A stretch of DNA of 50,730 nt from a virus, in IMG/VR virus record IMGVR_UViG_3300044634_001060, positions 1-50,730 of that record. The stretch is one strand, 5' to 3'. This document shows positions 41,625 to 49,259 of this stretch, in pieces (position 1 is the stretch's first letter; each line of letters starts with the position of its first letter). The notes beneath the pieces were generated by a model. It did no database searches. It was not told the DNA's origin and saw only the letters and a list, made by a program, of their open reading frames with translations. A program made the position numbers and the translations under genes.

Positions 41625-41632
41625 TATAAGTA
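41625..41632 (+). promoter_or_regulatory. Variant late promoter TATAAGTA
   Basis: TATAAGTA differs from TATAAATA at one base and lies five bases after the first copy of the hairpin terminator. T4 spacing gives a start at 41638 and a 27-base leader with AAGGAGA ahead of the lipoprotein ATG. The GTG at 41638 is the first transcribed base and is unlikely to be the start codon. Confidence 0.55.
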
Positions 41633-41664
41633 TTAACGTGAAGAACATAAAGGAGAATCACTAT

Positions 41665-41871
41665 ATGAAGATGTTCACAACTATCGCAGTAGCTACTGCA
41701 CTTTTAGGTCTAGCAGCTTGCACAAAAAATGAGCCAGCACCTGCCCCAACTGAAGCACCAGCACCTGCTCCTGTAGCAGCCCCAGCTGATAATGCTACAG
41801 CACCAGCGGCTCCAGCAGATGTATCTGGTGGTGGCAAGCCAGCTGAAGGCGGCGCTGTACAGCCTAAGTAA
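41665..41871 (+). CDS. Small Pro/Ala-rich lipoprotein
   Basis: A 68-residue lipoprotein. Residues 1-18 are a type II signal peptide (MKMFTTIAVATALLG) ending in the lipobox LAAC with Cys19. After lipid attachment the mature part would be only 50 residues, almost entirely Pro, Ala and Glu/Asp repeats, ending GGGKPAEGGAVQPK. Lys-Asn follow the Cys closely (CTKNE), so in enteric bacteria the usual sorting rule would send it to the outer membrane. Candidate roles are change of the host surface or superinfection exclusion, or an Rz1-like outer spanin, since Rz1 is also a short Pro-rich lipoprotein. No inner spanin partner or holin is seen nearby. It has its own promoter, AAGGAGA ribosome binding site and terminator, making a self-contained moron-like cassette. 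Confidence 0.8.
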   Translation: MKMFTTIAVATALLGLAACTKNEPAPAPTEAPAPAPVAAPADNATAPAAPADVSGGGKPAEGGAVQPK

Positions 41872-41918
41872 TTAATTACGCGGGCTGAGCCCAAGTAATA
41901 TTGAAAAGTGTCGAACAA

Positions 41919-41949
41919 AAGCCAGTTACTTCGGTAGCTGGCTTTTTTT
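41919..41949 (+). terminator. Intrinsic terminator, copy 2
   Basis: The hairpin is identical to the one at 41591 (11-bp stem, UUCG loop) followed by seven T residues. A smaller interrupted hairpin (GGGC-TGA-GCCC flanked by TTAC/GTAA, 41876-41898) lies between the lipoprotein stop and this terminator. Confidence 0.95.
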
Positions 41950-41952
41950 ATG

Positions 41953-41960
41953 TGTAAATA
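41953..41960 (+). promoter_or_regulatory. Variant late promoter TGTAAATA
   Basis: TGTAAATA lies three bases after the T run of the second terminator and five bases before the ATG at 41966. T4 spacing puts transcription start on the A of that ATG. It would drive the accessory operon to the right edge of the window. Confidence 0.5.
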
Positions 41961-41965
41961 TTGGC

Positions 41966-42325
41966 ATGAGCACACGTTTGACCCAAGCACTAGAGTTTGC
42001 AAACTATAGAGTTACACTGAACAATCAGCAAGCCGCACTTAGAGCAAAAACTCAAAGTTTATTGAGCTACAGTATCAATGGCGGTACATTTACCATTGAT
42101 ATGGATTTAATTAACTTTTGCAAACTGTTACTTGATGAAAAGCAGTCAGAAGCAGTACTGCTAGACATATATAAGAATCCTATTAAGGTCGTTCTAGCAG
42201 ATTTTTACAGCGAAATACTAAGTCGTTATTTTGAAGTCACCAACGACTATTATGCTGAATACGAAAAACTTCGCAAGTCTAGAAAAGTACATAAGGTATT
42301 AGATCTCAATGAAGAAGGCAAATAA
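41966..42325 (+). CDS. Conserved phage protein of unknown function
   Basis: A 119-residue protein of a family I associate with marine T4-like phages, with an opening of the type LTQALEFANYRVTLNNQQ (about 5-22). Further conserved-looking parts are SLLSYSINGGTFTIDMDLIN (31-50) and FYSEILSRYFEVTNDYYAEY (80-99). It is helical with no enzyme motif, membrane segment or signal. It is the first gene of the accessory operon and directly follows a late-type motif without a ribosome binding site, so it may be translated from a leaderless message. Its end overlaps the start of the glycosyltransferase by 17 bases. The function is not known. Confidence 0.65.
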   Translation: MSTRLTQALEFANYRVTLNNQQAALRAKTQSLLSYSINGGTFTIDMDLINFCKLLLDEKQSEAVLLDIYKNPIKVVLADFYSEILSRYFEVTNDYYAEYEKLRKSRKVHKVLDLNEEGK

Positions 42326-43217
42326 TGATCGCGGCATCATTATGTTTGCCCACAACAACTCTGAAATTGATTACTTTAAATTAGCAGTATTAAACAGCCT
42401 GCTAATTCAGCGCCACTTAGGTATCTCAAATATAACTGTAGTAACTGATCCACACAGCTACAATCACGGCATTAAAACTTTAGGTAAAAAACTAGTCAAT
42501 AGTGCTATTAACAATCTGATTGTAGTTGAAAAAGACAAAGAGTTCAAACTTGCTAATACAAGAATATATAAAGATACAAGTCATACTGCCAAGCCACTGA
42601 GCTTCTATAATGTTAATCGATGTGATGCATATGACTTGAGCCCGTATGAAGAAACTATATTATTAGACGTAGACTACTTAATACTAAGTGATACACTTAA
42701 TCAGTGTTGGGCACACAACGAAGAACTAATGATGAATTGGCGTTACCAAGACATCATGCATGAACGTAAAGATACCACACTTAATAGATTAAATGATTTT
42801 GGTATTACAATGTACTGGGCAACTGTGGTGTATTTCCGTAAAACACCTTATGCAGAAACTTTTTTTAATTGTGTAAAACATGTAAAAGAAAACACACAGT
42901 ACTACAAAGATTTATATAAATGGAATGGTACACTATATAGGAATGACTATAGTTTCAGTATAGCCGCACATATAATGAGCGGGTTCCAAGACAAAGGTAT
43001 TTCTCAACTGCCAACAACACTATACAAAACATTTGACACAGATGATGTGCATAGTGCTGTTAATGATCACACATTAATTATGTATTTGGAAAAGCCTCGC
43101 AGCCCCGGGGACTTTATGCTTACTAAGTGGGATGGTGTGGATTTACATGTCATGAATAAATGGGCAATAAACAGAATAAGCGAGGGAATGTTAGATCATG
43201 TTAGAAACAATTTGTGA
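42309..43217 (+). CDS. Glycosyltransferase-like protein (DxD, GT-A type), copy 1
   Basis: A 302-residue protein with the layout of GT-A glycosyltransferases. The N-terminal nucleotide-binding strand is RGIIMFAHNNSEIDYF (8-23), followed by NITVVTDPHS (41-50). The metal-binding DxD is in SPYEETILLDVDYLILSD (111-128; Asp120, Asp122). It is a paralogue of the product at 44622, sharing the HNN/QNN-xxxDY opening and the SPY(E/D)ET(I/V)(L)LD(V/T)D block. It probably transfers a sugar from a nucleotide donor, acting in the cytoplasm; donor and acceptor are unknown. Its start overlaps the previous gene by 17 bases and its end overlaps the aldolase-like gene by 20 bases. An alternative start at 42342 would remove 11 residues. 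Confidence 0.7.
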   Translation: MKKANNDRGIIMFAHNNSEIDYFKLAVLNSLLIQRHLGISNITVVTDPHSYNHGIKTLGKKLVNSAINNLIVVEKDKEFKLANTRIYKDTSHTAKPLSFYNVNRCDAYDLSPYEETILLDVDYLILSDTLNQCWAHNEELMMNWRYQDIMHERKDTTLNRLNDFGITMYWATVVYFRKTPYAETFFNCVKHVKENTQYYKDLYKWNGTLYRNDYSFSIAAHIMSGFQDKGISQLPTTLYKTFDTDDVHSAVNDHTLIMYLEKPRSPGDFMLTKWDGVDLHVMNKWAINRISEGMLDHVRNNL

Positions 43218-43830
43218 TACACTAGTAGAAGCATATAAGCGCAACTGGATTACCAGTCGTGATGGCAATGTAAGTATTCGTCACCATGACCGAAATCACT
43301 TTTACATTACGCCCAGTGGTGTTCGTAAGCAAACACTACAGCCCGATCAATTTAAGAAAATTGGGCTAATGAATACCGGCACTGAAACAATCTGCAAGAT
43401 TCTGCCCTATACTTCTATCTCCAGCGAGTTGCAACCAAGCGGTGAAATTCCTCTACACTTTGGTCTACAAAAAGAAATGGGACAACACAAAGATGATGTA
43501 CGAGTAGTTATGCACTTGCATCCAACATATTGTATAGCAGCCATGCACGCCGGAATAGAACTATCTGAGTTAGTTAAAGACTTTCCAGAGCTAGGACGCT
43601 ATACACGAGTAGCACCCAACGTACCCGACGTCCCGCCTATCAGCGAAGAACTAGCAACTAAATGCCATGAAAGTTTAGAGCTTGACAAAGAAGGCAATAT
43701 TGCATATGACATTGTAGGTATTAAAGGTCACGGGGTTGTGGCAATAGATACTAGCCCATGGCGTGCTATGGAACACATCGAACGCTTAGAACATATTTGT
43801 AAGATTGTGTTGTCCAGCGGTGTGAAGTGA
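43198..43830 (+). CDS. Class II aldolase/adducin-family protein
   Basis: A 210-residue protein with the full motif set of class II (zinc) aldolases and related enzymes such as fuculose-phosphate aldolase, ribulose-phosphate epimerase and methylthioribulose-phosphate dehydratase. The phosphate-binding elements are DGNVS (22-26) and ITPSG (37-41). Glu83 in PSGEIPLH (80-87) fits the catalytic acid. Zinc ligands are His106 and His108 in MHLHPT and His178 in IKGHGVV. It is about the usual family length and appears intact. Members act on phosphorylated three- to six-carbon sugars; the specific reaction cannot be read from sequence. GAGGGA upstream, inside the preceding gene, serves as ribosome binding site. 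Its place among glycosyltransferases suggests supply or editing of a sugar precursor. Confidence 0.8.
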   Translation: MLETICDTLVEAYKRNWITSRDGNVSIRHHDRNHFYITPSGVRKQTLQPDQFKKIGLMNTGTETICKILPYTSISSELQPSGEIPLHFGLQKEMGQHKDDVRVVMHLHPTYCIAAMHAGIELSELVKDFPELGRYTRVAPNVPDVPPISEELATKCHESLELDKEGNIAYDIVGIKGHGVVAIDTSPWRAMEHIERLEHICKIVLSSGVK

Positions 43831-43842
43831 AATACAAAGTCA

Positions 43843-44622
43843 ATGAAACGTTTTAAGCACATAGTTACATCTGGCTGTAGTTTTAGCGATGTTATTACAC
43901 GCGACACATGGCCAATATTTGTGGAAGCATCGTATAATATCGAGTGTAATCATGTAGGATTACGTAGTCAAGGAAACGGCCTTATTGCAAGAAAGGCTGT
44001 ATATGCTGTTCAGCAAGCACTACAGCAAGGTTATAAACCAGAAGAAATTTTAGTCGGTATTATGTGGAGCAGTCCAGATAGACACGATCTGTACTTTTCT
44101 AAATTTGATGGTATGAATACTAAACCTACAACATATGTTGAAGGGGACACCGGCGGCTGGTTAATTATGACTCCGCATTTAAATGAAAAAACATCTAAAA
44201 TTTATTACTCACACTTGCATGATTTTGTTAATCACAGAGTTGATACCTACGAAAAAATTCTTTGGGTACAGTCGTACTTAAAATTACTAGGCGTCAGTTA
44301 TTTTATGACTCCTTTTACAGCAAAAGTTTTTAAAGACATCAAGTTTCATAATAATCCTAACGTAAAATGGATGCATGACCTCATCGACTGGTCGCATTGG
44401 TTGCCAGTAGACAGTATGCACGAATGGTGTTATACTCATTGGACCGATGACGATTTTCCGCTGATAGATGTGCAGGTCAAAGAAACAGGCGCTATTATAA
44501 AATGGCCAGACATCCATCCTACACGGATCATGCATGAGCAGTTTGCAAAAGAAATAATCTTGCCACATATTAAAAATAAATTTCCTGATTATTATTGTCC
44601 AGAGTTCAAGGAAGGTGTTTGA
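43843..44622 (+). CDS. SGNH/GDSL-hydrolase-like protein
   Basis: A 259-residue protein with SGNH-type features. Block I is TSGCSFSD (9-16), where the Ser of GCSFS takes the nucleophile position, block III is RSQGNGLIA (41-49) with Gly-Asn, and block V is DIHPTRIMHEQFA (223-235) with Asp223 and His225 (His231 is an alternative). The family removes or transfers acyl groups on sugars and other substrates. The GCSF variant is common in T4-like marine phages, where no substrate is established. There is no signal peptide, so it acts in the cytoplasm. Given the neighbours it may modify acetyl groups on a glycan (inference). The stop shares a base with the next start (TGATG), showing coupling with glycosyltransferase copy 2. 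Confidence 0.6.
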   Translation: MKRFKHIVTSGCSFSDVITRDTWPIFVEASYNIECNHVGLRSQGNGLIARKAVYAVQQALQQGYKPEEILVGIMWSSPDRHDLYFSKFDGMNTKPTTYVEGDTGGWLIMTPHLNEKTSKIYYSHLHDFVNHRVDTYEKILWVQSYLKLLGVSYFMTPFTAKVFKDIKFHNNPNVKWMHDLIDWSHWLPVDSMHEWCYTHWTDDDFPLIDVQVKETGAIIKWPDIHPTRIMHEQFAKEIILPHIKNKFPDYYCPEFKEGV

Positions 44623-45485
44623 TGAGTAAGGGCTATATAGTAATAGCACAAAACAATGCTTCTGTTGATTATCTTCAGCAGGCATATGCCCTTGCGCTTA
44701 ACTTAAAGCTCACTCAAAGCACAGTTAATAACCTAACTGTATGTGTGGATGCAGAAACTAAAAAGAAGATCACTAGCAAACATAAGCAAGTATTTGACTA
44801 TATAGTTGACATTCCCTGGCAAGATGATGCAGCAGACTCAGAATGGAAGATTAATAACAAGTGGAAATACTTGTATATGTCTCCGTATGACGAAACAGTT
44901 ATACTTGATACAGATATGATATTCCCCACAGATGTAAGTCACTGGTGGGATATATTAAGTCAACGTGATGTATGGGCTACAACAAAAGTACGTACCTTCC
45001 GCGGGGAAACTGTTAGTAGCAATTACTATCGCGAATACTTTGTAAAGAATAACTTGCCTAATGTGTACACAGCTTTCTTTTATTTTAAGAAAAGCGATTT
45101 AGCTAGTGAATTGTTTGCTATGACAGAAATTATATTTCAACACTGGCAGCGTTTCTTTTACAAGTACATGCCAGAGGGCAAGCCTGATTGGCTCAGCGGA
45201 GATGTAGCATTTGCATTAGCTATGCAACTACTAGGCATTGAACATGAGTGTACCCGAGAAAACATTGATGCAGTACCTACATTTGTACATATGAAAAGCC
45301 ATGTACAAAACGTTCCTAGTAGTATGATCAGCGAGAGGTGGACAGACACATTGCCCACGTATTACAATAGTTATCGCGACTTTAAAGTTGGAAACTTCCA
45401 GCAGCTACTACCATTTCATTATGTAGAGAAAGACTGGCTTACAACTGCAATGATAAAACAAATGGAGTATGATTATGGAATCTGA
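44622..45485 (+). CDS. Glycosyltransferase-like protein (DxD, GT-A type), copy 2
   Basis: A 287-residue paralogue of the product at 42309. The opening is KGYIVIAQNNASVDYLQQAY (3-22), then NNLTVCVD, and the DxD lies in SPYDETVILDTDMIFPTD (87-104; Asp96, Asp98). WLSGDVAFALAMQLLG (about 196-211) resembles the acceptor-side segment of GT8-like enzymes. The ATG at 44622 is preferred over an upstream TTG at 44595, because AAGGAAGG lies 8 bases before it and it overlaps the previous stop. Probably a cytoplasmic sugar transferase; donor and acceptor are unknown. The end overlaps the following gene by 11 bases. Confidence 0.7.
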   Translation: MSKGYIVIAQNNASVDYLQQAYALALNLKLTQSTVNNLTVCVDAETKKKITSKHKQVFDYIVDIPWQDDAADSEWKINNKWKYLYMSPYDETVILDTDMIFPTDVSHWWDILSQRDVWATTKVRTFRGETVSSNYYREYFVKNNLPNVYTAFFYFKKSDLASELFAMTEIIFQHWQRFFYKYMPEGKPDWLSGDVAFALAMQLLGIEHECTRENIDAVPTFVHMKSHVQNVPSSMISERWTDTLPTYYNSYRDFKVGNFQQLLPFHYVEKDWLTTAMIKQMEYDYGI

Positions 45486-46131
45486 AGCCGAACTAAGACG
45501 TCAGCGTTTTCTAGCCGCTAAAGAAGAAGCTGGAGGAACAGCAGGTGCATTGATTAGATCAAATGCTAAAAAGCCTGCATATGTTTACTTTGATATCACA
45601 GGTACTATTTTATGTGTCACCACAGACTCAGACATTGAACCACTACCACACTGGACACACAAGCACGAGTTTACACAGGAACAAGTAGAAATCCTTAAGG
45701 GTAAGAATCATAACCTATTCTATGTAAAGCAGGATCCGTTAGTTGAAAACTTATTCAGTATTGAAAACAGGTCTGTGGAAAGTCAATACGTAACAGTCGA
45801 AGAAGAATTCCTATCTTTGATACCAAAAGAAAAAACAGCCAGCTACGATATCAAATGTAAACTAAGCTCAACAGAATTTACAGTTACAGCCCACAAGAAT
45901 TTGATAAAACGATACGATGACATTGAGCCCAGCAACATGGTTGCTAAAGGTAAAAAGATTTTAAAGTTTTATATTACTGCTGAAAATGATCCACACTTTA
46001 TGTTTTCGGCTATTAATGTAAGTTTGGCTAACCTAGTAACAACAGGTGAAGTAACTATTAAAACCTCCGAAGACTTTAGCCAATGTAGCATTTATACTCC
46101 AAAAGCGTTTGATAAATATGTGCGTACTTAA
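45475..46131 (+). CDS. Hypothetical phage protein
   Basis: A 218-residue protein I cannot assign. The first 30 residues are helical and charged (MESEAELRRQRFLAAKEEAG). The rest alternates short strands, for example KPAYVYFDITGTILCVTTDS and FYITAENDPHFMFSAINVSL, suggesting one or two beta-sandwich domains. No catalytic pattern, signal or membrane segment is seen. Two Met codons compete. The second (45475) is chosen because GGAG lies 7 bases upstream, whereas it is only about 1 base from the first (45469). It overlaps glycosyltransferase copy 2 by 11 bases. The beta-rich make-up would suit a structural or sugar-binding protein, but this is a guess. Confidence 0.55.
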   Translation: MESEAELRRQRFLAAKEEAGGTAGALIRSNAKKPAYVYFDITGTILCVTTDSDIEPLPHWTHKHEFTQEQVEILKGKNHNLFYVKQDPLVENLFSIENRSVESQYVTVEEEFLSLIPKEKTASYDIKCKLSSTEFTVTAHKNLIKRYDDIEPSNMVAKGKKILKFYITAENDPHFMFSAINVSLANLVTTGEVTIKTSEDFSQCSIYTPKAFDKYVRT

Positions 46132-46146
46132 TCACAGGACACACAT

Positions 46147-47145
46147 ATGGCCAAAATTGATGTTACCGAATTAGACATCTTCTATATCTCTTATGATGAG
46201 CCCAACGCAGAAGAACACTGGGCCGATCTATTAAACAAAGTGCCATGGGCAAAGCGTGTACACGGCGTCAAGGGATTTGATGCTGCCCATAAAGAGTGCG
46301 CCCGCCAAAGTGAAACTGAACGTTTTATTACAGTAGATGGTGACAACATCGTTATGGATGACTTCTTTGAGCAAGTACTCGATGTACCCGATACAGACCA
46401 TGACGGTAACAATATCAGTGAAAGCATCTTTAGCTGGAACGCTAAGAACTTACTTAATGGTCTAGTATACGGCAATGGCGGACTAAAATGCTGGCCCAAA
46501 GAGTATGCACTACAGATGCAAACACACGAAGCAGCAGGTGATGGCGAAGGCATGGAGTTCTGCTGGAAGCTAAACTATATTCAGCTCAACGATACATTCA
46601 GCGAAGTACATCAAACAGCAAGTCCATTTCAAGCATTCCGCGCTGGCTTTAGAGAAGGCGTAAAGATGAGCCTCGATCAAGGCAAGCGTGTTCGCGCTGA
46701 TGAATTCAAAGATCGGATCTGGTGGGGCAACTATAACAGACTACAAACATGGTGCAACATTGGCAGCGATGTTGAAAATGGTCTATGGGCTATATATGGC
46801 GCACGTTTAGGTTGTAAGCTAACTGTGTTAACAGACTGGGATACAAATTTAATATCCGATTATGAGTGGTTCAAAGATTACTTCAATAAAGAAATTGTGA
46901 CACAGTTTCCCGGAGATACAGTTTGCCGCTATACAAAGGTTGCATGGAACAAAGAAATGTTGTATAATACTGTATGCGATCTAGGCCGAGAACTCAATGA
47001 AGGCATCAATGAAATGATGCTATTCGACCCAAACCCACAAATGTGTAAGTTCTTTAAAAAGACTTTTGTAAATCCACGTCGTTGGGGTGTAATGATCAGA
47101 GAAAAACAAATTCAAGAACTGTTAGAAAAAGGTTTGCTACAGTGA
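46147..47145 (+). CDS. Glycosyltransferase-like protein (VDGDN type)
   Basis: A 332-residue protein of a kind found in marine T4-like phages. The N-terminus LDIFYISYDEPNAEEHWADL (9-28) with VPWAKRVHGVKGFDAAHKEC (32-51) is the nucleotide-binding half of a GT-A-like fold. ERFITVDGDNIVMDDFF (58-74) carries the DxD at Asp64 and Asp66. IFSWNAKNLLNGLVYGNGGL (about 99-118) follows. The C-terminal 150 residues are helical, with NIGSDVENGLWAIYGARLG. No activity is known to me for this group, so glycosyl transfer is inferred from the DxD context. AGGACACACAT precedes the ATG, almost the same leader as before the radical SAM gene at 49260. The stop overlaps the next GTG start. Confidence 0.6.
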   Translation: MAKIDVTELDIFYISYDEPNAEEHWADLLNKVPWAKRVHGVKGFDAAHKECARQSETERFITVDGDNIVMDDFFEQVLDVPDTDHDGNNISESIFSWNAKNLLNGLVYGNGGLKCWPKEYALQMQTHEAAGDGEGMEFCWKLNYIQLNDTFSEVHQTASPFQAFRAGFREGVKMSLDQGKRVRADEFKDRIWWGNYNRLQTWCNIGSDVENGLWAIYGARLGCKLTVLTDWDTNLISDYEWFKDYFNKEIVTQFPGDTVCRYTKVAWNKEMLYNTVCDLGRELNEGINEMMLFDPNPQMCKFFKKTFVNPRRWGVMIREKQIQELLEKGLLQ

Positions 47146-47717
47146 TAGTATGGCTCTTTGGTTCAACTAGTCCGTTTGCGCAAGCACTTAAGGCTGCACT
47201 GGAATCTGCCGGCCATAGTGTAGTTGCATATGGACGCGACACAGTTGACTACAATGAGCCCAAAGAATTTGTAGAAGGTCTACTAGGGCCAGACATGGTT
47301 ATATTTAATCAGCATGTAGGCGGAGGCTTTATGGAACCATTCCTAGATTACCACCCTGCATTTCATCGTGATTATACTATGAAACCGGTATACGAACATC
47401 TAGATTCTGTGTTACTGTTTAAACTTTATCTTATTCATTATTATTCCAGGGCAAAGTTTGTATTTGTTACCAGCAGTATTGCAGTATTAAAAGAACACGG
47501 ATTAGACTTAGTTATGTATAGAATGTTGCGATCATTGGAGCATCAAATAATCTATGCCGCCGCGGCAGATGGTATCAATGCTATTGGTATTTGTCCTGGT
47601 GGGCTCAACAGTGATAATACGCCCGAGTATGCAGGCAAAACTATAGAACTAGCGTTATCTAATGCAGTACCTGGTAAAATTTATTTTGCCAATACCGGCG
47701 ATGAGGTACCAGCATGA
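47142..47717 (+). CDS. SDR-like Rossmann-fold protein
   Basis: A 191-residue short protein resembling short-chain dehydrogenases/reductases, which oxidise or reduce sugars and other substrates with NAD(P). The N-terminus VWLFGSTSPFAQALKAALES (3-22) is a glycine-rich nucleotide loop of atypical form. FVFVTSSIAVL (106-116) supplies the catalytic-type Ser. The usual YxxxK appears as YRMLR (126-130), with Arg for Lys. AIGICPGGLNSD (147-158) matches the PG motif. It is about 50 residues shorter than most SDRs. The Lys-to-Arg change could mean weak or non-enzymatic function. The start is taken as GTG at 47142, overlapping the previous stop (GTGA) with AAAGG upstream. The longer frame from 47082 lies inside the previous gene. 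Confidence 0.6.
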   Translation: MIVWLFGSTSPFAQALKAALESAGHSVVAYGRDTVDYNEPKEFVEGLLGPDMVIFNQHVGGGFMEPFLDYHPAFHRDYTMKPVYEHLDSVLLFKLYLIHYYSRAKFVFVTSSIAVLKEHGLDLVMYRMLRSLEHQIIYAAAADGINAIGICPGGLNSDNTPEYAGKTIELALSNAVPGKIYFANTGDEVPA

Positions 47718-49249
47718 GCAGCCATTACGAAGCCGCAGCCGACACAGCCGAACAACAATTAAATGCAATTAGTCCCAGCATGTGTTATGCAAAGTGGGCG
47801 CAGGTAAGTATGCATCTTACCAATGGTATGACACACAGTTGTTACCATCCGCCTACGCATCAAATTCCTCTCGCTGAACTCGCAGTAAATCCCAGCGCAC
47901 TTCATAACACCGAAGAAAAGAAGCAACAGCGTAAAGCAATGCTAGAAGGTGAAAGACCTGCTGGGTGTAGCTATTGCTGGCGCATCGAAGATGTGGGCGG
48001 CCGCAGTGATCGTATCTATCGCAGTGGCGAGTACTGGGCGCAAAACGCCCGCGAAGATATCAAGGCAGCTGGGTGGGAAGGCAACATTAATCCACGTTAT
48101 GTGGAAGTAAACTTTAACCAAGCCTGCAACTTCAAGTGTAGCTATTGCAGTCCGCATCTAAGCACCAGCTGGCATCAAGAAGTCAAAGACCATGGGCCGT
48201 ATCAAATCGTAGGTGGCGAGCATAACAACACAGAAAGTTTAGCTCGTGCTGGCCTAATGCCTTTACGTGTAGCACAGGATGAGAATCCATATGTAGAAGC
48301 GTTCTGGAAGTGGTGGCCCGAACTGTATAAAAGTCTAGAAGTGTTTCGTATGACAGGTGGTGAACCACTAATGGATGTAAACACTTTTAAGGTGTTGGAC
48401 TATGTACACAAGAATCCCAACGCATGGTTAGAGATGAGTGTAACATCAAACATGTGTCCGCCAAAGCCACAGCTAATGGACAAGTTTATTGAATCGCTAC
48501 AGAGACTAGAACAGATTCAAATTTGGGAAGATCCACAGAAGTTTAATCCAAACAGTGGAAACAACTGGTATGTAGCACCGGCTTGTAAGAACTTTGCTGT
48601 GTTTGTTAGCTGTGACGGTTTTGGTAAGCAAGCAGAGTATATGCGTAACGGCATGGACTTTGAAGTGCTAAAGAAGAATGTGTTGCGTGTATTACGTGAA
48701 ACAGACAACACTACTATCACATTTATTAATACATTTAATGCACTTAGCCTAACCAGCTTCCGTGAATGGTTGCAGTTTATCCTAGAACTCCGCGAAGAGT
48801 TTGCCAAGGATCGACAGGGCGTTAAATACATACCAATACCGGACAATGGTGATCATAAGCACCCGGATTATGAAATTAAGCCAAAGCAACGTATTTGGTT
48901 TGACATTCCGCTACTAAGAGCACCACACTGGCAATGCATACAAGTAATGCCAGAATGGTATCAAGACTACTTAGAAGAAGCTATTGCTTTTATGGAACTT
49001 AATGCTGCCAACGAGCAGTATATAGACTATAGAGGCTTTAAGGACTTTGAAATAGATAAAGCACGTCGTAACCTAGAATGGATGAAAGCGGGCAGTAAGT
49101 TAAGTGAAGAAGAAGTACTAAAAGCGAGAGCTAATTTTTACAAGTTCTTTACGCAACATGATCAGCGTAGAGACACAGACTTTTTATCAGTGTTCCCGGA
49201 AATGGAAGACTGGTGGCAAATTTGCCAAGAAGCAAATGCAATGATTTAG
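47714..49249 (+). CDS. Radical SAM protein with N-terminal twitch-type cysteines, copy 1
   Basis: A 511-residue radical SAM enzyme. The SAM-binding 4Fe-4S motif is CNFKCSYC (Cys138, Cys142, Cys145). FRMTGGEPLMD (about 213-223) is the GGEP motif that contacts the SAM amino group. Upstream, CYHPPTHQIP (43-52) and CSYCWRIED (85-93) supply additional Cys/His that could hold a second cluster, as in twitch/SPASM proteins but placed N-terminally. Such enzymes generate a 5'-deoxyadenosyl radical to modify sugars, peptides or nucleotides; the substrate is not known here. The gene overlaps the SDR-like gene by ATGA. A close paralogue follows 10 bases downstream, so the two may work together or on related substrates. 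Confidence 0.85.
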   Translation: MSSHYEAAADTAEQQLNAISPSMCYAKWAQVSMHLTNGMTHSCYHPPTHQIPLAELAVNPSALHNTEEKKQQRKAMLEGERPAGCSYCWRIEDVGGRSDRIYRSGEYWAQNAREDIKAAGWEGNINPRYVEVNFNQACNFKCSYCSPHLSTSWHQEVKDHGPYQIVGGEHNNTESLARAGLMPLRVAQDENPYVEAFWKWWPELYKSLEVFRMTGGEPLMDVNTFKVLDYVHKNPNAWLEMSVTSNMCPPKPQLMDKFIESLQRLEQIQIWEDPQKFNPNSGNNWYVAPACKNFAVFVSCDGFGKQAEYMRNGMDFEVLKKNVLRVLRETDNTTITFINTFNALSLTSFREWLQFILELREEFAKDRQGVKYIPIPDNGDHKHPDYEIKPKQRIWFDIPLLRAPHWQCIQVMPEWYQDYLEEAIAFMELNAANEQYIDYRGFKDFEIDKARRNLEWMKAGSKLSEEEVLKARANFYKFFTQHDQRRDTDFLSVFPEMEDWWQICQEANAMI

Positions 49250-49259
49250 AGGACACACA

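Noticed and set aside
41638-41664. GTG start for the lipoprotein
   Set aside because: It would put nine charged or polar residues ahead of the signal peptide. ATG at 41665 has AAGGAGA upstream and a normal signal sequence.
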